Assembly: GCA_022842445.1 (NCBI GenBank)
Contig: JALHPO010000003.1
Location: forward strand, 271,203-335,202
Direction: 5' to 3'
Source of the DNA: Nitrospira sp.
Lineage (GTDB): Bacteria; Nitrospirota; Nitrospiria; Nitrospirales; Nitrospiraceae
Length of the DNA stretch: 64,000 bases
This document shows, one piece after another, positions 35,587 to 44,725 of this stretch. Position numbers and translations under genes: made by a program. The notes beneath the pieces were generated by a model. It did no database searches. It was not told the origin of the DNA and saw nothing but the letters and a program-made list of their open reading frames with translations. Position 1 is the stretch's first letter. The number at the start of each line of letters is the position of its first letter.

Positions 35587-36843
35587 ATGCAGGAGCTTGA
35601 CACCCACACCTTTCGTTTGGCAGTTGCGCAATTCGATCGAGCGGCTGAGGCGATGCAGTTGGACCCGAACCTGCGTGAACGGTTGAAGCTGCCCCAACGT
35701 TCGCTCATCGTCAGCCTGCCGGTGCGCATGGATGATGGACGGGTGGAAGTCTTTACCGGCTATCGGGTGCAACACGACTCCTCGCGCGGCCCCTGCAAAG
35801 GAGGCATTCGGTATCATCAGGACGTGAGCCTCGGAGAGGTTTCGGCCCTTGCAATGTGGATGACGTGGAAATGCGCCTTGGCGGGCTTGCCCTATGGCGG
35901 AGCAAAAGGCGGCATTCAGGTTTCTCCGAAGAAGTTATCCCCCGCTGAATTACAGCGACTCACTCGGCGCTATGCCGCTGAAATTTTCCCCCTCATCGGC
36001 CCCGACAAAGACGTGCCCGCCCCCGACGTGGGAACCGACGCGCAAGTCATGTCATGGATCATGGATACCTATAGCCAACAGGTCGGCTATGCGGTTCCAG
36101 GCGTGGTGACCGGCAAACCGCTCTCGCTTGGCGGCAGCCTCGGGCGCGAAGAAGCCACCGGACGAGGGGTCGTCTATGTCACACTGGAAGCGCTCCGCCA
36201 CCTCAAGCTATCGATCGAGAATTCGACGGTAGCCATCCAAGGCTTCGGGAATGTCGGTTCCCACACCGCGCTCATCATGCAGCAAGAAGGCGCGCGAGTC
36301 GTCGCCATCAGCGATGTGACCGGGGGCATCTACAATGCCAAGGGGCTGGACATCCCTGAACTGATCAGGCGTTACCGGAACTCAGGACAATCGCTCGCTG
36401 ACACGAAGATGGGGGAGTTCATTACGAACGAAGAATTACTGCAGCTAGACTGTACGGTACTCGTTCCCGCAGCCCTCTCGGAGCAGATTACTGAAACCAA
36501 TGCCGACCGCCTTCGCTGTCGCATTCTATCGGAAGGGGCAAACGGCCCTACGACCCTGGAAGCCGACCGCATACTCGTAGAGAAAGGCATTTTTATTATT
36601 CCTGATATTCTGGCAAATTCAGGCGGGGTGATCGTGTCTTATTTCGAATGGGTGCAAGATCTTCAACGATTCTTTTGGAGCGCGAGCGATATTCAGCAGC
36701 GGTTGCACAATATCATCACGTCGGCCTTTCATCGTACTCTTCAGTTCTCAAACGAACGACGCACATCGATGCGCATGGCAGCGCTCATGAGCGGAATCGA
36801 TCAAGTCGCCCAAGCGCATCTCCAACGCGGACTCTATCCGTAA
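35587..36843 (+). CDS. gdhA: Glutamate dehydrogenase (Glu/Leu/Phe/Val family)
   Basis: Reversible oxidative deamination of glutamate to 2-oxoglutarate and ammonia. The 418-residue protein shows GPCKGGIRYHQDVSLGEV, the substrate site LPYGGAKGGI with the catalytic lysine, and the aspartate region APDVGTDAQVMSW. The Rossmann motif is IQGFGNVGSHTALI, followed by ANSGGVIVSYFEWVQ. The length fits the hexameric bacterial type. Cofactor preference cannot be stated safely. It is close behind lipB and likely co-transcribed. Confidence 0.95.
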   Translation: MQELDTHTFRLAVAQFDRAAEAMQLDPNLRERLKLPQRSLIVSLPVRMDDGRVEVFTGYRVQHDSSRGPCKGGIRYHQDVSLGEVSALAMWMTWKCALAGLPYGGAKGGIQVSPKKLSPAELQRLTRRYAAEIFPLIGPDKDVPAPDVGTDAQVMSWIMDTYSQQVGYAVPGVVTGKPLSLGGSLGREEATGRGVVYVTLEALRHLKLSIENSTVAIQGFGNVGSHTALIMQQEGARVVAISDVTGGIYNAKGLDIPELIRRYRNSGQSLADTKMGEFITNEELLQLDCTVLVPAALSEQITETNADRLRCRILSEGANGPTTLEADRILVEKGIFIIPDILANSGGVIVSYFEWVQDLQRFFWSASDIQQRLHNIITSAFHRTLQFSNERRTSMRMAALMSGIDQVAQAHLQRGLYP

Positions 36844-36857
36844 CGGAGCGGTAGACA

Positions 36858-37151
36858 GTGGCACGAGACGAAGTATCAACAGCGTGGAAACACCATTGTG
36901 GTGTGGGCTGGCCCCATTTCTCAAGCCCACACCAAGGCCAGTTGATGACCCTCGATACTGTCATCAGCGGGTGTGTGGTGTTCTTTCTGGACAGTCCAGA
37001 AGGACTCGACCACCAACGGATGGCCCTTGTGCGAGACTGTTTGGACGAGCTGACCGAGCTGACTGCAGAACTGGATGCAGACTCCCAGACTTACTTTCTC
37101 CGCCTGCGACAGCTCGGAGAAATGCTGCTGACCACAACACCACAGCCATAA
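36858..37151 (+). CDS. Hypothetical protein (97 aa)
   Basis: Not recognised. The start is GTG at 36858 with GGAG upstream; an ATG at 36945 is an alternative. The C-terminal half is helical and acidic (LVRDCLDELTELTAELDADS). It lies 14 bases after gdhA and 28 before the next gene. Confidence 0.5.
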   Translation: MARDEVSTAWKHHCGVGWPHFSSPHQGQLMTLDTVISGCVVFFLDSPEGLDHQRMALVRDCLDELTELTAELDADSQTYFLRLRQLGEMLLTTTPQP

Positions 37152-37179
37152 TCGCAGTTCAGGAGTAAAGGAGAAGAGA

Positions 37180-37713
37180 ATGGGGAAGTATCGTGCGGCA
37201 CTCATATTGGTCTTGGCTGTTGTAGCCCCCCTCGCCAGCCTTATCCCTTCGGCTCACGCCGAACCGTATGAGCTGAGTAAGCACGACATAACAGAGTCCG
37301 CATCGATTTCGAGCGCCGCCATCTCACTCTTCGGCATCAAACTCGGTGACTCAGAGACCGCCGCCATCGAGACCCTGGTCAACGGATCAATACCGGGTGT
37401 CAAGGCCGAGCAGGAAGCGGCCTTCATCTTCCTGCTCGATCAACGAAAACCAACCGGCCCCATGGCCGGCGTGCGCATCCAGGATGGGAAAGTCGATCTG
37501 ATTTTTATCAACAACCGATTCGCGCACAAGACCAGAGGCATATTCCGCAACGTACTGAACAGCGAGAGCCCGGATGACATCCGTAAATTGCTGGGCAAGG
37601 AAGACTACGGCGATGAAAACGTGCTGGGCGCCGTCATGGCCTATGATAAGCAGGGCTTTCAGGTGAACTATCTGGGGAAAGACATCAACATCGAATTCGT
37701 CCTGCCGCGTTAA
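37180..37713 (+). CDS. Secreted hypothetical protein (177 aa)
   Basis: A signal peptide (ALILVLAVVAPLASLIPSAHA) is followed by a soluble periplasmic-type domain with SLFGIKLGDSETAAIETLVN near the start and NAVLGAVMAYDKQGFQVNYL-like sequence near the end. That pattern recalls small periplasmic proteins with a repeated beta-alpha unit, but no family was identified. A strong AGGAGTAAAGGAGAAG precedes the ATG. Confidence 0.7.
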   Translation: MGKYRAALILVLAVVAPLASLIPSAHAEPYELSKHDITESASISSAAISLFGIKLGDSETAAIETLVNGSIPGVKAEQEAAFIFLLDQRKPTGPMAGVRIQDGKVDLIFINNRFAHKTRGIFRNVLNSESPDDIRKLLGKEDYGDENVLGAVMAYDKQGFQVNYLGKDINIEFVLPR

Positions 37714-37786
37714 CTCACCGTACCCCCCACACTCGGCGACCCCACCCCCTCGGATGGAGTCGCTCGAACGTGCGGAGTTCCGCTGT

Positions 37787-38170
37787 TCAGTACATAGTGC
37801 TACCCGATGCTGACACGCCAGAGTTTTCTCCGGTTGCCGCCTTCGAACGCCCTTTTGCGCTGATTCGATCACGAATCTTGTCATAGATGCCATTCGATAC
37901 AACCTTGCGGGCTTTCAATTCATCAACGGACGAGTACGGCCGGCCCTCCACAATCTTCTTCGCGTGCGCGGCCCCTACGCCTGGGAGTGACTTCAGGTCC
38001 GTGAGCGTGGCCGAATTGATATCGATCAACTTCATGTCACCGCTGCTTGCCCCCCCAGCCTTTACGGTTTCTGATTGGGGCAGTAGCTTCGGCGGCGTGC
38101 CAGCTGTGGCGGTTGAAGTCAGGGCGAGCAGGGCGATTGAAAGGGCCAGGAATCGGACAGAGTAGTTCAT
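37787..38170 (-). CDS. ComEA-like helix-hairpin-helix protein
   Basis: A signal peptide (FLALSIALLALTSTATAG) precedes a ComEA-type helix-hairpin-helix: DINSATLTDLKSLPGVGAAH, AKKIVEGRPYSSVDEL. Such secreted HhH proteins bind DNA; ComEA is the DNA receptor of competence systems. No other competence gene is near. The ATG at 38170 has AGGAGG six bases upstream; the track start is earlier. The polar C-terminus (GENSGVSASGST) is probably unstructured. It converges on the gene at 37180. Confidence 0.82.
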   Translation of the reverse strand: MNYSVRFLALSIALLALTSTATAGTPPKLLPQSETVKAGGASSGDMKLIDINSATLTDLKSLPGVGAAHAKKIVEGRPYSSVDELKARKVVSNGIYDKIRDRISAKGRSKAATGENSGVSASGSTMY

Positions 38171-39027
38171 GGCATTCCTCCTTGATTGCAAAAACCGTTG
38201 GATAGTTGTGTGGATCTCAACCGTGCGCCTCGGTTGCTGGTGATCCGTTTCTTGCCGGCCCTAGCCTTACTGCGAGATTCGTTCCACTATCGAAGACAAG
38301 GGAAAACCAGATGATTGACCGATTTGGCTAGTCCGAGCCGTATCTCGCAGGAGGGGTTCGTATCGGGAGGGATACACCCAAGGCTGATTGGATGGATCAG
38401 GTGGAGGAAAATAGAACCGGTTACTGCACCCTCTCACTCGCGCGTAACCCGCAGTCGACCAGGCACTTGGCGATGACCGACGGGCAGTTGGTTAAGGATT
38501 CAACGCCTGACTCCATCTATTGCCCCTCCTTTATTTGACCTTGGGAGATGACGTCCTCGACCACGCAGTTTATCCACCAACCTCCACATGTGGGCGATGC
38601 CCTCATTTGGGTGAGTACTCCTTCCGGCCGGATGGTCGCGCTTCCTGGAAAGCCTCCAACTCGGTAAGCGCATCGAGATCTTTGGGGCGGCTGGCATTGC
38701 ATCTTTGAGAATGGACACAACCTGCGTCTCGGTGAACTTCGACTGGCACATGGGGACCTCCATCTCGGGTGGCTATTCTGCCAGAAAGTTCTTCTTCTGA
38801 CCTGTCTACTTTTCGGGGGAGCTTACGCCGTTGGGCCGGGGCTGCCCGGTAATAGACGGTCTGGATAGGGGACTATGCTGGTCTGGTTACGTCCCGATGG
38901 TCAATCCCGTGGTTCTCAGACGCAGAGATGGGCGGTGCAACGAAGGAGGCGAAGGAGCCGGCGGACTTCAGACCACCGCCGTAACACCCAACCGTCTATC
39001 GGATGACAGAAAACGGCCGGAGATGGG
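38171..39027. other. Gene-poor region containing an IS remnant
   Basis: Apart from the IS3-like fragment (38500-38824), no gene could be supported. The part 38825-39027 holds only a weak plus-strand ORF with low-complexity GGA/GGC codons. Confidence 0.4.
38500..38824 (-). mobile_element. Decayed IS3-family insertion sequence remnant
   Basis: At 38751 an ATG starts MCQSKFTETQVVSILKDA, matching the beginning of IS3-family OrfA proteins; the homology stops after about 18 codons. About 50 bases upstream, 38801-38820 reads on the minus strand as TCCCCCGAAAAGTAGACAGG, resembling an IS3-family terminal repeat. The transposase body is missing. Confidence 0.55.
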
Positions 39028-39966
39028 CTACTGAGTGGTTTCCGAGAGTTTCAGGCCGTAGTCGATGAGGCTTTTGGCGGTGTTCCAGCGGCGCTTGGAG
39101 TTGAGAATGACGAGCAACAGATCGCTCCCGTTGTGAGAGACTTTGGCGATCAAACATCGTCCGGCTTTTGACGTAAATCCTGTCTTTACCCCCTCGACGC
39201 CGGGGATGCGCCCCAACAGACGATTGGTGTTGTGCAGCAGATAGGGCCGATGGCCGCTCACGGGCGTGATCATCTCCCGTTCTTCACGGACAAGTTCACG
39301 GAACACCGGATTCTGCATCGCCGCTTCACTAAGCCGAGCCAGATCCTCAGCTGTTGAATAGTGCTCCGCTCCATCGAATCCACACCCATTGCTGAAATGG
39401 GTGTCATTCAGCCCGAGCTCAAACGCCTTGGCATTCATCAGCGCAACAAACTGTGGCTCATCGCCGCCGACATGTTCGACGGCCGCCAGACACGCATCAT
39501 TTGCAGACACAATCAGCATCGCCTTGAGCAGATCTCCCAAACGAAACACCTCACCGGTTTTCAATCGTAAATGCGTCTTGGGCGCGCGCGCGGCATTCTT
39601 GCTGATCGTAGCCTGTTCATCCAAATGCCCTCGCTCGAGAATGACTAGCGCCGACATGATTTTCGTCAAGCTCGCCGGCGACATCCGTTTCTCAGACTCA
39701 TACTCGTAGAGAACACGGCCAGAGCGAAGCTCCTTCAGCAGCACGCTATGGGCTGGGACGGTTCTCCAGGGCAGCGCCCTATCCGACATACCAGGATCCT
39801 GAACCGTCTCTCCATTATGCCGGTTGTGATGTACGGCTTTCGCAGACACGGTGGATGGAGATCCAGCCACCAAGCATGCACACAGCAGTATCCCGACTCC
39901 GCATGACCCAAAGAAGTGACACGCAGACCATGGCATTCTGTAATACTGGCTTGGATTACTCTGCAT
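39028..39966 (-). CDS. dacA: D-alanyl-D-alanine carboxypeptidase (penicillin-binding protein 5/6 family)
   Basis: Removes the terminal D-alanine from peptidoglycan stem peptides in the periplasm. Active-site motifs are all present: SLTK (SxxK), SAND (SxN) and KTGFT (KTG). A hydrophobic signal segment (GSCGVGILLCACLVAG) precedes the mature part. At 312 residues it is short because the usual C-terminal domain and amphipathic anchor are missing; the protein ends soon after the catalytic domain. The start could be the internal ATG at MPWSAC. Confidence 0.93.
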   Translation of the reverse strand: MQSNPSQYYRMPWSACHFFGSCGVGILLCACLVAGSPSTVSAKAVHHNRHNGETVQDPGMSDRALPWRTVPAHSVLLKELRSGRVLYEYESEKRMSPASLTKIMSALVILERGHLDEQATISKNAARAPKTHLRLKTGEVFRLGDLLKAMLIVSANDACLAAVEHVGGDEPQFVALMNAKAFELGLNDTHFSNGCGFDGAEHYSTAEDLARLSEAAMQNPVFRELVREEREMITPVSGHRPYLLHNTNRLLGRIPGVEGVKTGFTSKAGRCLIAKVSHNGSDLLLVILNSKRRWNTAKSLIDYGLKLSETTQ

Positions 39967-39984
39967 AACGATGAACGCCGCCCT

Positions 39985-40173
39985 TTACAGTGAGAACGTC
40001 TCCCGCACCTTATCACCTTTCAGTCCACTATCAATCACTTTATGAAAAAACCGGAGCAGGTCGGCCAGATCAATCCAGAATCCGCAGTTGAGGCAACGGG
40101 CATAGATTCGCCTGTTGATGAGGGTATAGTGCCGTTCGACCATCATAAACCCCTTGCACTTGAGACACTGCAT
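39985..40173 (-). CDS. Small zinc-ribbon protein (62 aa)
   Basis: Two CxxC pairs (MQCLKCKG and YARCLNCGFW) indicate a zinc ribbon. The C-terminal helix DLADLLRFFHKVIDSGLKGD is basic. The ATG at 40173 is preferred; the track ORF begins farther upstream in a neighbouring gene. Function unknown. It lies between dacA and a small membrane protein gene. Confidence 0.65.
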   Translation of the reverse strand: MQCLKCKGFMMVERHYTLINRRIYARCLNCGFWIDLADLLRFFHKVIDSGLKGDKVRETFSL

Positions 40174-40193
40174 ACATGCCCTGTTCTTTCTGC

Positions 40194-40400
40194 TTATCGA
40201 AGGCGGTTCATCACCAGCGCCACACATCCGGCGAGCAATCCGCCGCCGATGAGCGTGGTGCCGAAATAGACGAAGACATTGGTATCCCCGGCCGGCTGAG
40301 TCCCCTCCCACAAGTCGCGCACACCGCCCTGGACCATGAGGACCGACAAGGTCATCAGCGCCCCCATAAGAAACCACCATGCAAAGGATCGAAGCGCCAT
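40194..40400 (-). CDS. Small two-helix membrane protein (68 aa)
   Basis: Not recognised. Two membrane helices: WWFLMGALMTLSVLMVQGG and FGTTLIGGGLLAGCVALVM, with a short loop between. It ends 20 bases before the zinc-ribbon gene, so the two are probably co-transcribed. Confidence 0.6.
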   Translation of the reverse strand: MALRSFAWWFLMGALMTLSVLMVQGGVRDLWEGTQPAGDTNVFVYFGTTLIGGGLLAGCVALVMNRLR

Positions 40401-40535
40401 TGTTAGTCTCGCATCGTGTACGGGAACTTGCTTGTGGCCACTCTAGCGAAGGGCCCCAGGGCTGTCAAGAATTGCAGCCATTGCTCTAACACTTCTGAGC
40501 CGCCACCGCCCCCTGCAGTGTTCCAAGCTGCAATC

Positions 40536-41729
40536 CTACTCTTTCGCATCCGGTTTCAGAGCCGTTTTCACGCCACGATGAAGAAAGATGGAGACACTGC
40601 CGCTTCCGTTGTCGGCAATGACCAGGCCCGGCTCTTCCGTCCCCGTGGTCGTTACACGAAAAGAAGAGATGGCGAAAGGGCCGGCCTTCGTCCGGTAATT
40701 TCGAGGCGGGTAGTGGAACGTCCCATCCCCTTTCCCAAACAAAATCGACAAATCACTCGATTGGAGATTGACGATAGCCACATCCATCCAGCGGTCTCCG
40801 TTGAAATCCCGTGCCAGCCCGAAATTAGGCCCCGCATTGGCGCCGGAATCCTTTCCGGGGCGAAATGTGGCATTGCCGTTGCCGAGCAGCGTCGTGAAAC
40901 TGTCTCGTTCCCCATTGATCACTAACAGATCACTGTTCTGATCGTTGTCGAAATCTGCCAAGCTGACTCCCAGCGGCCGCTTTCCCGCCGAATAGTCCTT
41001 GGGGCCGCGAAACGAGCCATCGCCATTACCCAGCCAAATCGACACTGCATTCGACATAGGCCCTCCGTTCGTCACAACCAAATCCAGCCTCCCATCCCGA
41101 TCGAGATCGGACAGGGCCACAGAAGTTGGAGTGTCACCGTACTCATATTGGGCACCATGCCGAAACTCCCCCGTCCCCGTACCCAGGAAAATTTTGACCT
41201 TGTCGTTACGAAGCGCCACGACCAAGTCAGAATGACGGTCGCCATTCACATCGCCGATCGCCAATGCGACCGGGGTCCGATACACCGGATAGTGGGGCCC
41301 TTCGGCAAATTTCCCATTCCCATGTCCGAGCAAGATCGCGATTTCGTCCCCGCCCGGACAGGCCAACGCCACATCGGCATGCCCATCATGATTAAAGTCA
41401 TCCATCGCAAGCGCACGCGGCTCCTGACAGACATGCACTTGCACTTGATCCTGAAACGTTCCGTCGCCGTTACCTAATAGGACTGAAAGCGTGTTGCTTG
41501 CGATATTCGTGGTAACCAGATCAGTGAGGGAATCGTGATTGAGATCACCGGTTGTAATGGTAGTGGGATTCTTGCCGACCTTATAGCTGGCAAAGTAATA
41601 AAAGAGGTCCGGAGGATTATACGGTTCGGTTTTGGAGCAGGCGATGACACCGCCCACTACCAAACAGACCGACAGGATCCCGAGCACATGCGTTCTGGAA
41701 TGGGATTCTCTGAATATTGACACACCCAC
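40536..41729 (-). CDS. FG-GAP/VCBS repeat lipoprotein
   Basis: From GTG 41729 (AGGAAG upstream) the product has 397 residues. An N-terminal signal ends in a lipobox (GVIAC). At least six FG-GAP/VCBS repeats follow, each with a calcium-type loop: GDLNHDSLTDLV, DDFNHDGHADVAL, GDVNGDRHSDLVV, SDLDRDGRLDLVV, ADFDNDQNSDLLV, RDFNGDRWMDVAI. This predicts a seven-bladed propeller on the outer membrane or in the periplasm. The ligand is unknown. The track start at 41858 is too far upstream. Confidence 0.85.
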   Translation of the reverse strand: MGVSIFRESHSRTHVLGILSVCLVVGGVIACSKTEPYNPPDLFYYFASYKVGKNPTTITTGDLNHDSLTDLVTTNIASNTLSVLLGNGDGTFQDQVQVHVCQEPRALAMDDFNHDGHADVALACPGGDEIAILLGHGNGKFAEGPHYPVYRTPVALAIGDVNGDRHSDLVVALRNDKVKIFLGTGTGEFRHGAQYEYGDTPTSVALSDLDRDGRLDLVVTNGGPMSNAVSIWLGNGDGSFRGPKDYSAGKRPLGVSLADFDNDQNSDLLVINGERDSFTTLLGNGNATFRPGKDSGANAGPNFGLARDFNGDRWMDVAIVNLQSSDLSILFGKGDGTFHYPPRNYRTKAGPFAISSFRVTTTGTEEPGLVIADNGSGSVSIFLHRGVKTALKPDAKE

Positions 41730-41904
41730 GCTGTCTTCCTGTATCGACAAAGACGTACCGATAGGCCTATTGCCGCACTGCCCAGAATGCCCAGTATACA
41801 GAGGCGTTCTTTTCTCTGGCAATGTTGCAGAACATATACAGGAACCTTTGAATTTCACTCTCTGCTTGCGCTAGAATGCATCCTCTTTTTTGAGGAGGGC
41901 TCCA

Positions 41905-42225
41905 ATGAGTAAGATTGTGAACGTTGATATCACGATGTACGGAATTGCTGAAGTGCTGCACTGGTGCCATACTCGCAATAAGGGGCGCGTCGGAGGTGTG
42001 GACACGGCCGGCTTCGAGAAGATGAAGGCCTACTTGGCTGAAAAACCCCAATCGGGTGATTACTTTACGCTGGACCAATTCTGGAAGAAAAAAGTGACGC
42101 TCCCGTTGACCGAGGAAGAAGTGGAAACGATCGACCGCTGCCTCTACGACATCCCGAACTTCGACAACGATCCCTTGCCGCAAATTCGTCACAAGTTCTG
42201 GCCTCAGGAGAAAGCAGCTCACTGA
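41905..42225 (+). CDS. Hypothetical protein (106 aa)
   Basis: Not recognised. A strong GAGGAGGG precedes the ATG at 41905, and the text is highly protein-like (MYGIAEVLHWCHTRNKGRVG, PNFDNDPLPQIRHKFWPQ). No cysteine pairs or membrane segments were seen. It is a single gene, divergent from the FG-GAP lipoprotein. Confidence 0.65.
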   Translation: MSKIVNVDITMYGIAEVLHWCHTRNKGRVGGVDTAGFEKMKAYLAEKPQSGDYFTLDQFWKKKVTLPLTEEEVETIDRCLYDIPNFDNDPLPQIRHKFWPQEKAAH

Positions 42226-42412
42226 CGATCGTACTCATCTGCGCTTCGCAATGAGTACCGCGTGAGTTGCAAGGCTGGATCGGCCCGTTGTGGATGGAGA
42301 GGGGTGAGCTATGTCTTGTCACTCACCACGCAGCACTCATAACTGAAAACAGAACGGCGGTCGGCTTGAAGAGAGGGACGAGCAGAGAAGAAGCACATCA
42401 CAATAATGCGGG

Positions 42413-43414
42413 TCACAGAGAGCCTTCGCCCTTCAGATACTTGCGAAATCGATCCATTAACTCAGCTCCCAATGTGCCGCCCTCGGGCTTCTTCGTCGCA
42501 GGGTTGGCAAAGTGGCTGCGAATTTCCTGAAGACGTTTTTCCGCTTGATCGTTTCCTTGCAGCCGCTTGGTTTTCTCGAGCGCAGTCCCGAACGCATCGA
42601 ACGTTAACTCCTGATACCCGAACGAACGAATGCGCTTGACTGCTTTCATCATCGCTTGATTTCTAAATTTCGTGAGATTTTCCTCGTCGATTTGGGATAG
42701 CCCGAGCTTCCGCGCCCTCCGCTCCGCAGCCTTTCGAATCCCGCTTCGCACAAATTCAGGAGCCGTTTGCAGCCGCTTCCAGGCTTCGTCAGTCCAGGCA
42801 ACACGCTCGTGGGGCGTCTCCCACAACTCACGAAGGACGGCTTCATCGATGCGGACAAGGCGCTTCTGCTTGGCCAGATCCTCGGCATCCCGTTTCATCA
42901 TGTCGGTGACGAAGTCCAGCGCGATGGACGGCGATTGTTTGATTTTCTCCTGAAGCTGCGCCAATGCGCCTTCCGTCCATTCCATCGGAGATCCGGCGGC
43001 TTCTTGAAGATCACCGAGCGCTTCCACCTTCTCGTAGAGCTCGATATTCACTTCGAGATGGCCCCGCTCTTTCGCGACCTCCTCAGCAATTTGTTTAATC
43101 ATGGCCCGCATGAACTCAGGAACGTTTGCGAGGCGCTCCTTGGCGGCCGCGGTCCACGGCAGGTGTCCCTGCGCCATATCCTCGGCAGCCGCCGCCAGCT
43201 CGGATTCTCCGCCCATGCCGCCCATCATCTGCCCCTTGAATCGATCCAGAATCTCCTCCGTAATCTCTTCATAGCCCAGCTCCCGCGCCTTTTTCTCGGC
43301 TACACGGCGGACCATGCCACGCAGGAATATGGGCGCACGTTCCATACGCTTGAGTGCGCCGGCAGTCCAGCGAAGTTCTGTTGCGGCGGATTCCGGTGAA
43401 TCTGAAGTCGGCAT
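42413..43414 (-). CDS. Protein with four tandem PCP_red-type domains
   Basis: The 333-residue protein consists of repeats of the domain known from the C-terminus of the light-independent protochlorophyllide reductase B subunit (PCP_red). Copies: WTAGALKRMERAPIFLRGMV; WTAAAKERLANVPEFMRAMI; a degenerate WTEGALAQLQEKIKQSP; WTDEAWKRLQTAPEFVRSGI. Each continues with a helix like AEEVAKERG. No nitrogenase-like catalytic part is present, so it is not itself a chlorophyll enzyme. The ATG at 43414 has AAGG upstream. A two-copy relative lies at 56762. The HU-like gene lies just below its transcription start. Confidence 0.75.
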   Translation of the reverse strand: MPTSDSPESAATELRWTAGALKRMERAPIFLRGMVRRVAEKKARELGYEEITEEILDRFKGQMMGGMGGESELAAAAEDMAQGHLPWTAAAKERLANVPEFMRAMIKQIAEEVAKERGHLEVNIELYEKVEALGDLQEAAGSPMEWTEGALAQLQEKIKQSPSIALDFVTDMMKRDAEDLAKQKRLVRIDEAVLRELWETPHERVAWTDEAWKRLQTAPEFVRSGIRKAAERRARKLGLSQIDEENLTKFRNQAMMKAVKRIRSFGYQELTFDAFGTALEKTKRLQGNDQAEKRLQEIRSHFANPATKKPEGGTLGAELMDRFRKYLKGEGSL

Positions 43415-43433
43415 GACGATCCTTTTCAAAGGG

Positions 43434-43712
43434 CTATTGATTCAACAGCTCTTTCAATTCCTTGCCGGCCTTGAAGAACGGCACTCGCTTGGCCGGCACA
43501 GCCACCGTCGCCCCGGTCTTCGGATTACGGCCTTCCTTCATGCGGCGCGCCCGCAGACGGAAACTGCCGAATCCGCGAATCTCCGTCTTATCGCCGTTTT
43601 TCAACGAATCCCTCACACAGTCAAAAATCGTGTTGACGACCACCTCGGCTTGCCGTTTCGTCAACGTCGTGACTTGCTCGGAAACCCGCTCAATGATCTG
43701 CGCCTTCGTCAT
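43434..43712 (-). CDS. HU/IHF-family DNA-binding protein
   Basis: A complete 92-residue histone-like protein: TKAQIIERVSEQVTTLTKRQ dimerisation helices, GFGSFRLRARRMKEGRNPKT with the DNA-bending arm, and VPAKRVPFFKAGKELKEL. It bends DNA and compacts the nucleoid; sequence alone does not separate HU from IHF subunits, though the arm looks IHF-like. The track start is 20 codons too long. It is co-directional with sppA and the PCP_red gene. Confidence 0.93.
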   Translation of the reverse strand: MTKAQIIERVSEQVTTLTKRQAEVVVNTIFDCVRDSLKNGDKTEIRGFGSFRLRARRMKEGRNPKTGATVAVPAKRVPFFKAGKELKELLNQ

Positions 43713-43780
43713 GCCTTGCTCCCTTCGCTCCGTTGATCCAAGCTCATTTCCTTGGAACCTGCCGGCACACACTGCCGCCG

Positions 43781-44683
43781 CTAAAAGGCCATCAGATACT
43801 TCATGCTCACACCCGGATGAAAGTCCAGCTTGGGAAACAGCCCTGCAAACTGGGACTCCAGCAAGTCGCGAACGGAAAAACGCCGGCGCGGCTCGACGAC
43901 TTTCGGTTCGCCTTCGATACCGACGATATCCGCAGCCAATTGAATGGCGTCGTCCAAGTTACCAAGCTCATCGACAAGCTTCGCCTCCTTCGCTTGACGT
44001 CCCGTGAAAATTCGTCCATCCGCCAACGCCTGGGCCTCGGCCAGCTCCATCGCCCGCCCTTCCGCCACCGCCTCGATGAATTGCTTGTGCACATCGTCCA
44101 TGACGGCTTGCATCAAGCCCCGCTCTTCCTCGCTCATCTTGCGGAGCGGAGACCCGACATCCTTGAATTTCCCGCTCTTGATGACCACGCCCTCGATGCC
44201 GATCTTTTGAAGCAACCCCTCGACGTTGGCCGTCTCCATGATGACGCCGATACTACCGGTCAGCGTCCCGGGATTCGCGACGATCCGATCCGTGGCCGCG
44301 GCAATATAATAGCCTCCGGAAGCCGCGACGTTCCCCATTGAGGCAATCACTGTTTTACTGGTTTTGCTCCGAACCTGTCTGACTGCATCGTAAATTTCTT
44401 GCGATGGCACGACTCCGCCGCCGGGACTGTCGATGCGCAGCACGATTGCCTTGACGGAAGGATTCTCGCTGAACCGCTTCAACTCTCCAACCGTCACCTG
44501 CGAATCCATGATCACCCCTTCAATACGGATCACGGCGATCCGGTCCCCGGACGACAAATCGAGATCCGGAAACAAGACATTCAGTAGAACCATCACCCCA
44601 AGTCCGGCCGCCAGCACCCAGAACAGAGTGCGTAACGGCCGGCGCTTGGGAGCGCTCTCTTCCCTGATCAATTCATCCGCCAT
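43781..44683 (-). CDS. sppA: Signal peptide peptidase SppA (short form)
   Basis: A single-domain SppA of 300 residues. An N-terminal membrane helix (TLFWVLAAGLGVMVLLNVLF) is followed by the protease domain with RIDSPGGGVVPSQEIYDAVR, GNVAASGGYYIAAATDRIVA containing the catalytic serine, and the lysine region PLRKMSEEERGLMQ. SppA degrades signal peptides in the inner membrane. It lies between rpsA and the HU gene. Confidence 0.93.
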   Translation of the reverse strand: MADELIREESAPKRRPLRTLFWVLAAGLGVMVLLNVLFPDLDLSSGDRIAVIRIEGVIMDSQVTVGELKRFSENPSVKAIVLRIDSPGGGVVPSQEIYDAVRQVRSKTSKTVIASMGNVAASGGYYIAAATDRIVANPGTLTGSIGVIMETANVEGLLQKIGIEGVVIKSGKFKDVGSPLRKMSEEERGLMQAVMDDVHKQFIEAVAEGRAMELAEAQALADGRIFTGRQAKEAKLVDELGNLDDAIQLAADIVGIEGEPKVVEPRRRFSVRDLLESQFAGLFPKLDFHPGVSMKYLMAF

Positions 44684-44725
44684 GATACGTCACCCGCTTC
44701 AAGATCAGCGTCAATGGGTTCGGGC

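Noticed and set aside
42413-43414. Reading the PCP_red repeats as a chlorophyll biosynthesis enzyme
   Set aside because: No nitrogenase-like catalytic subunit or other pigment gene is in the window; only the small repeat domain is shared.
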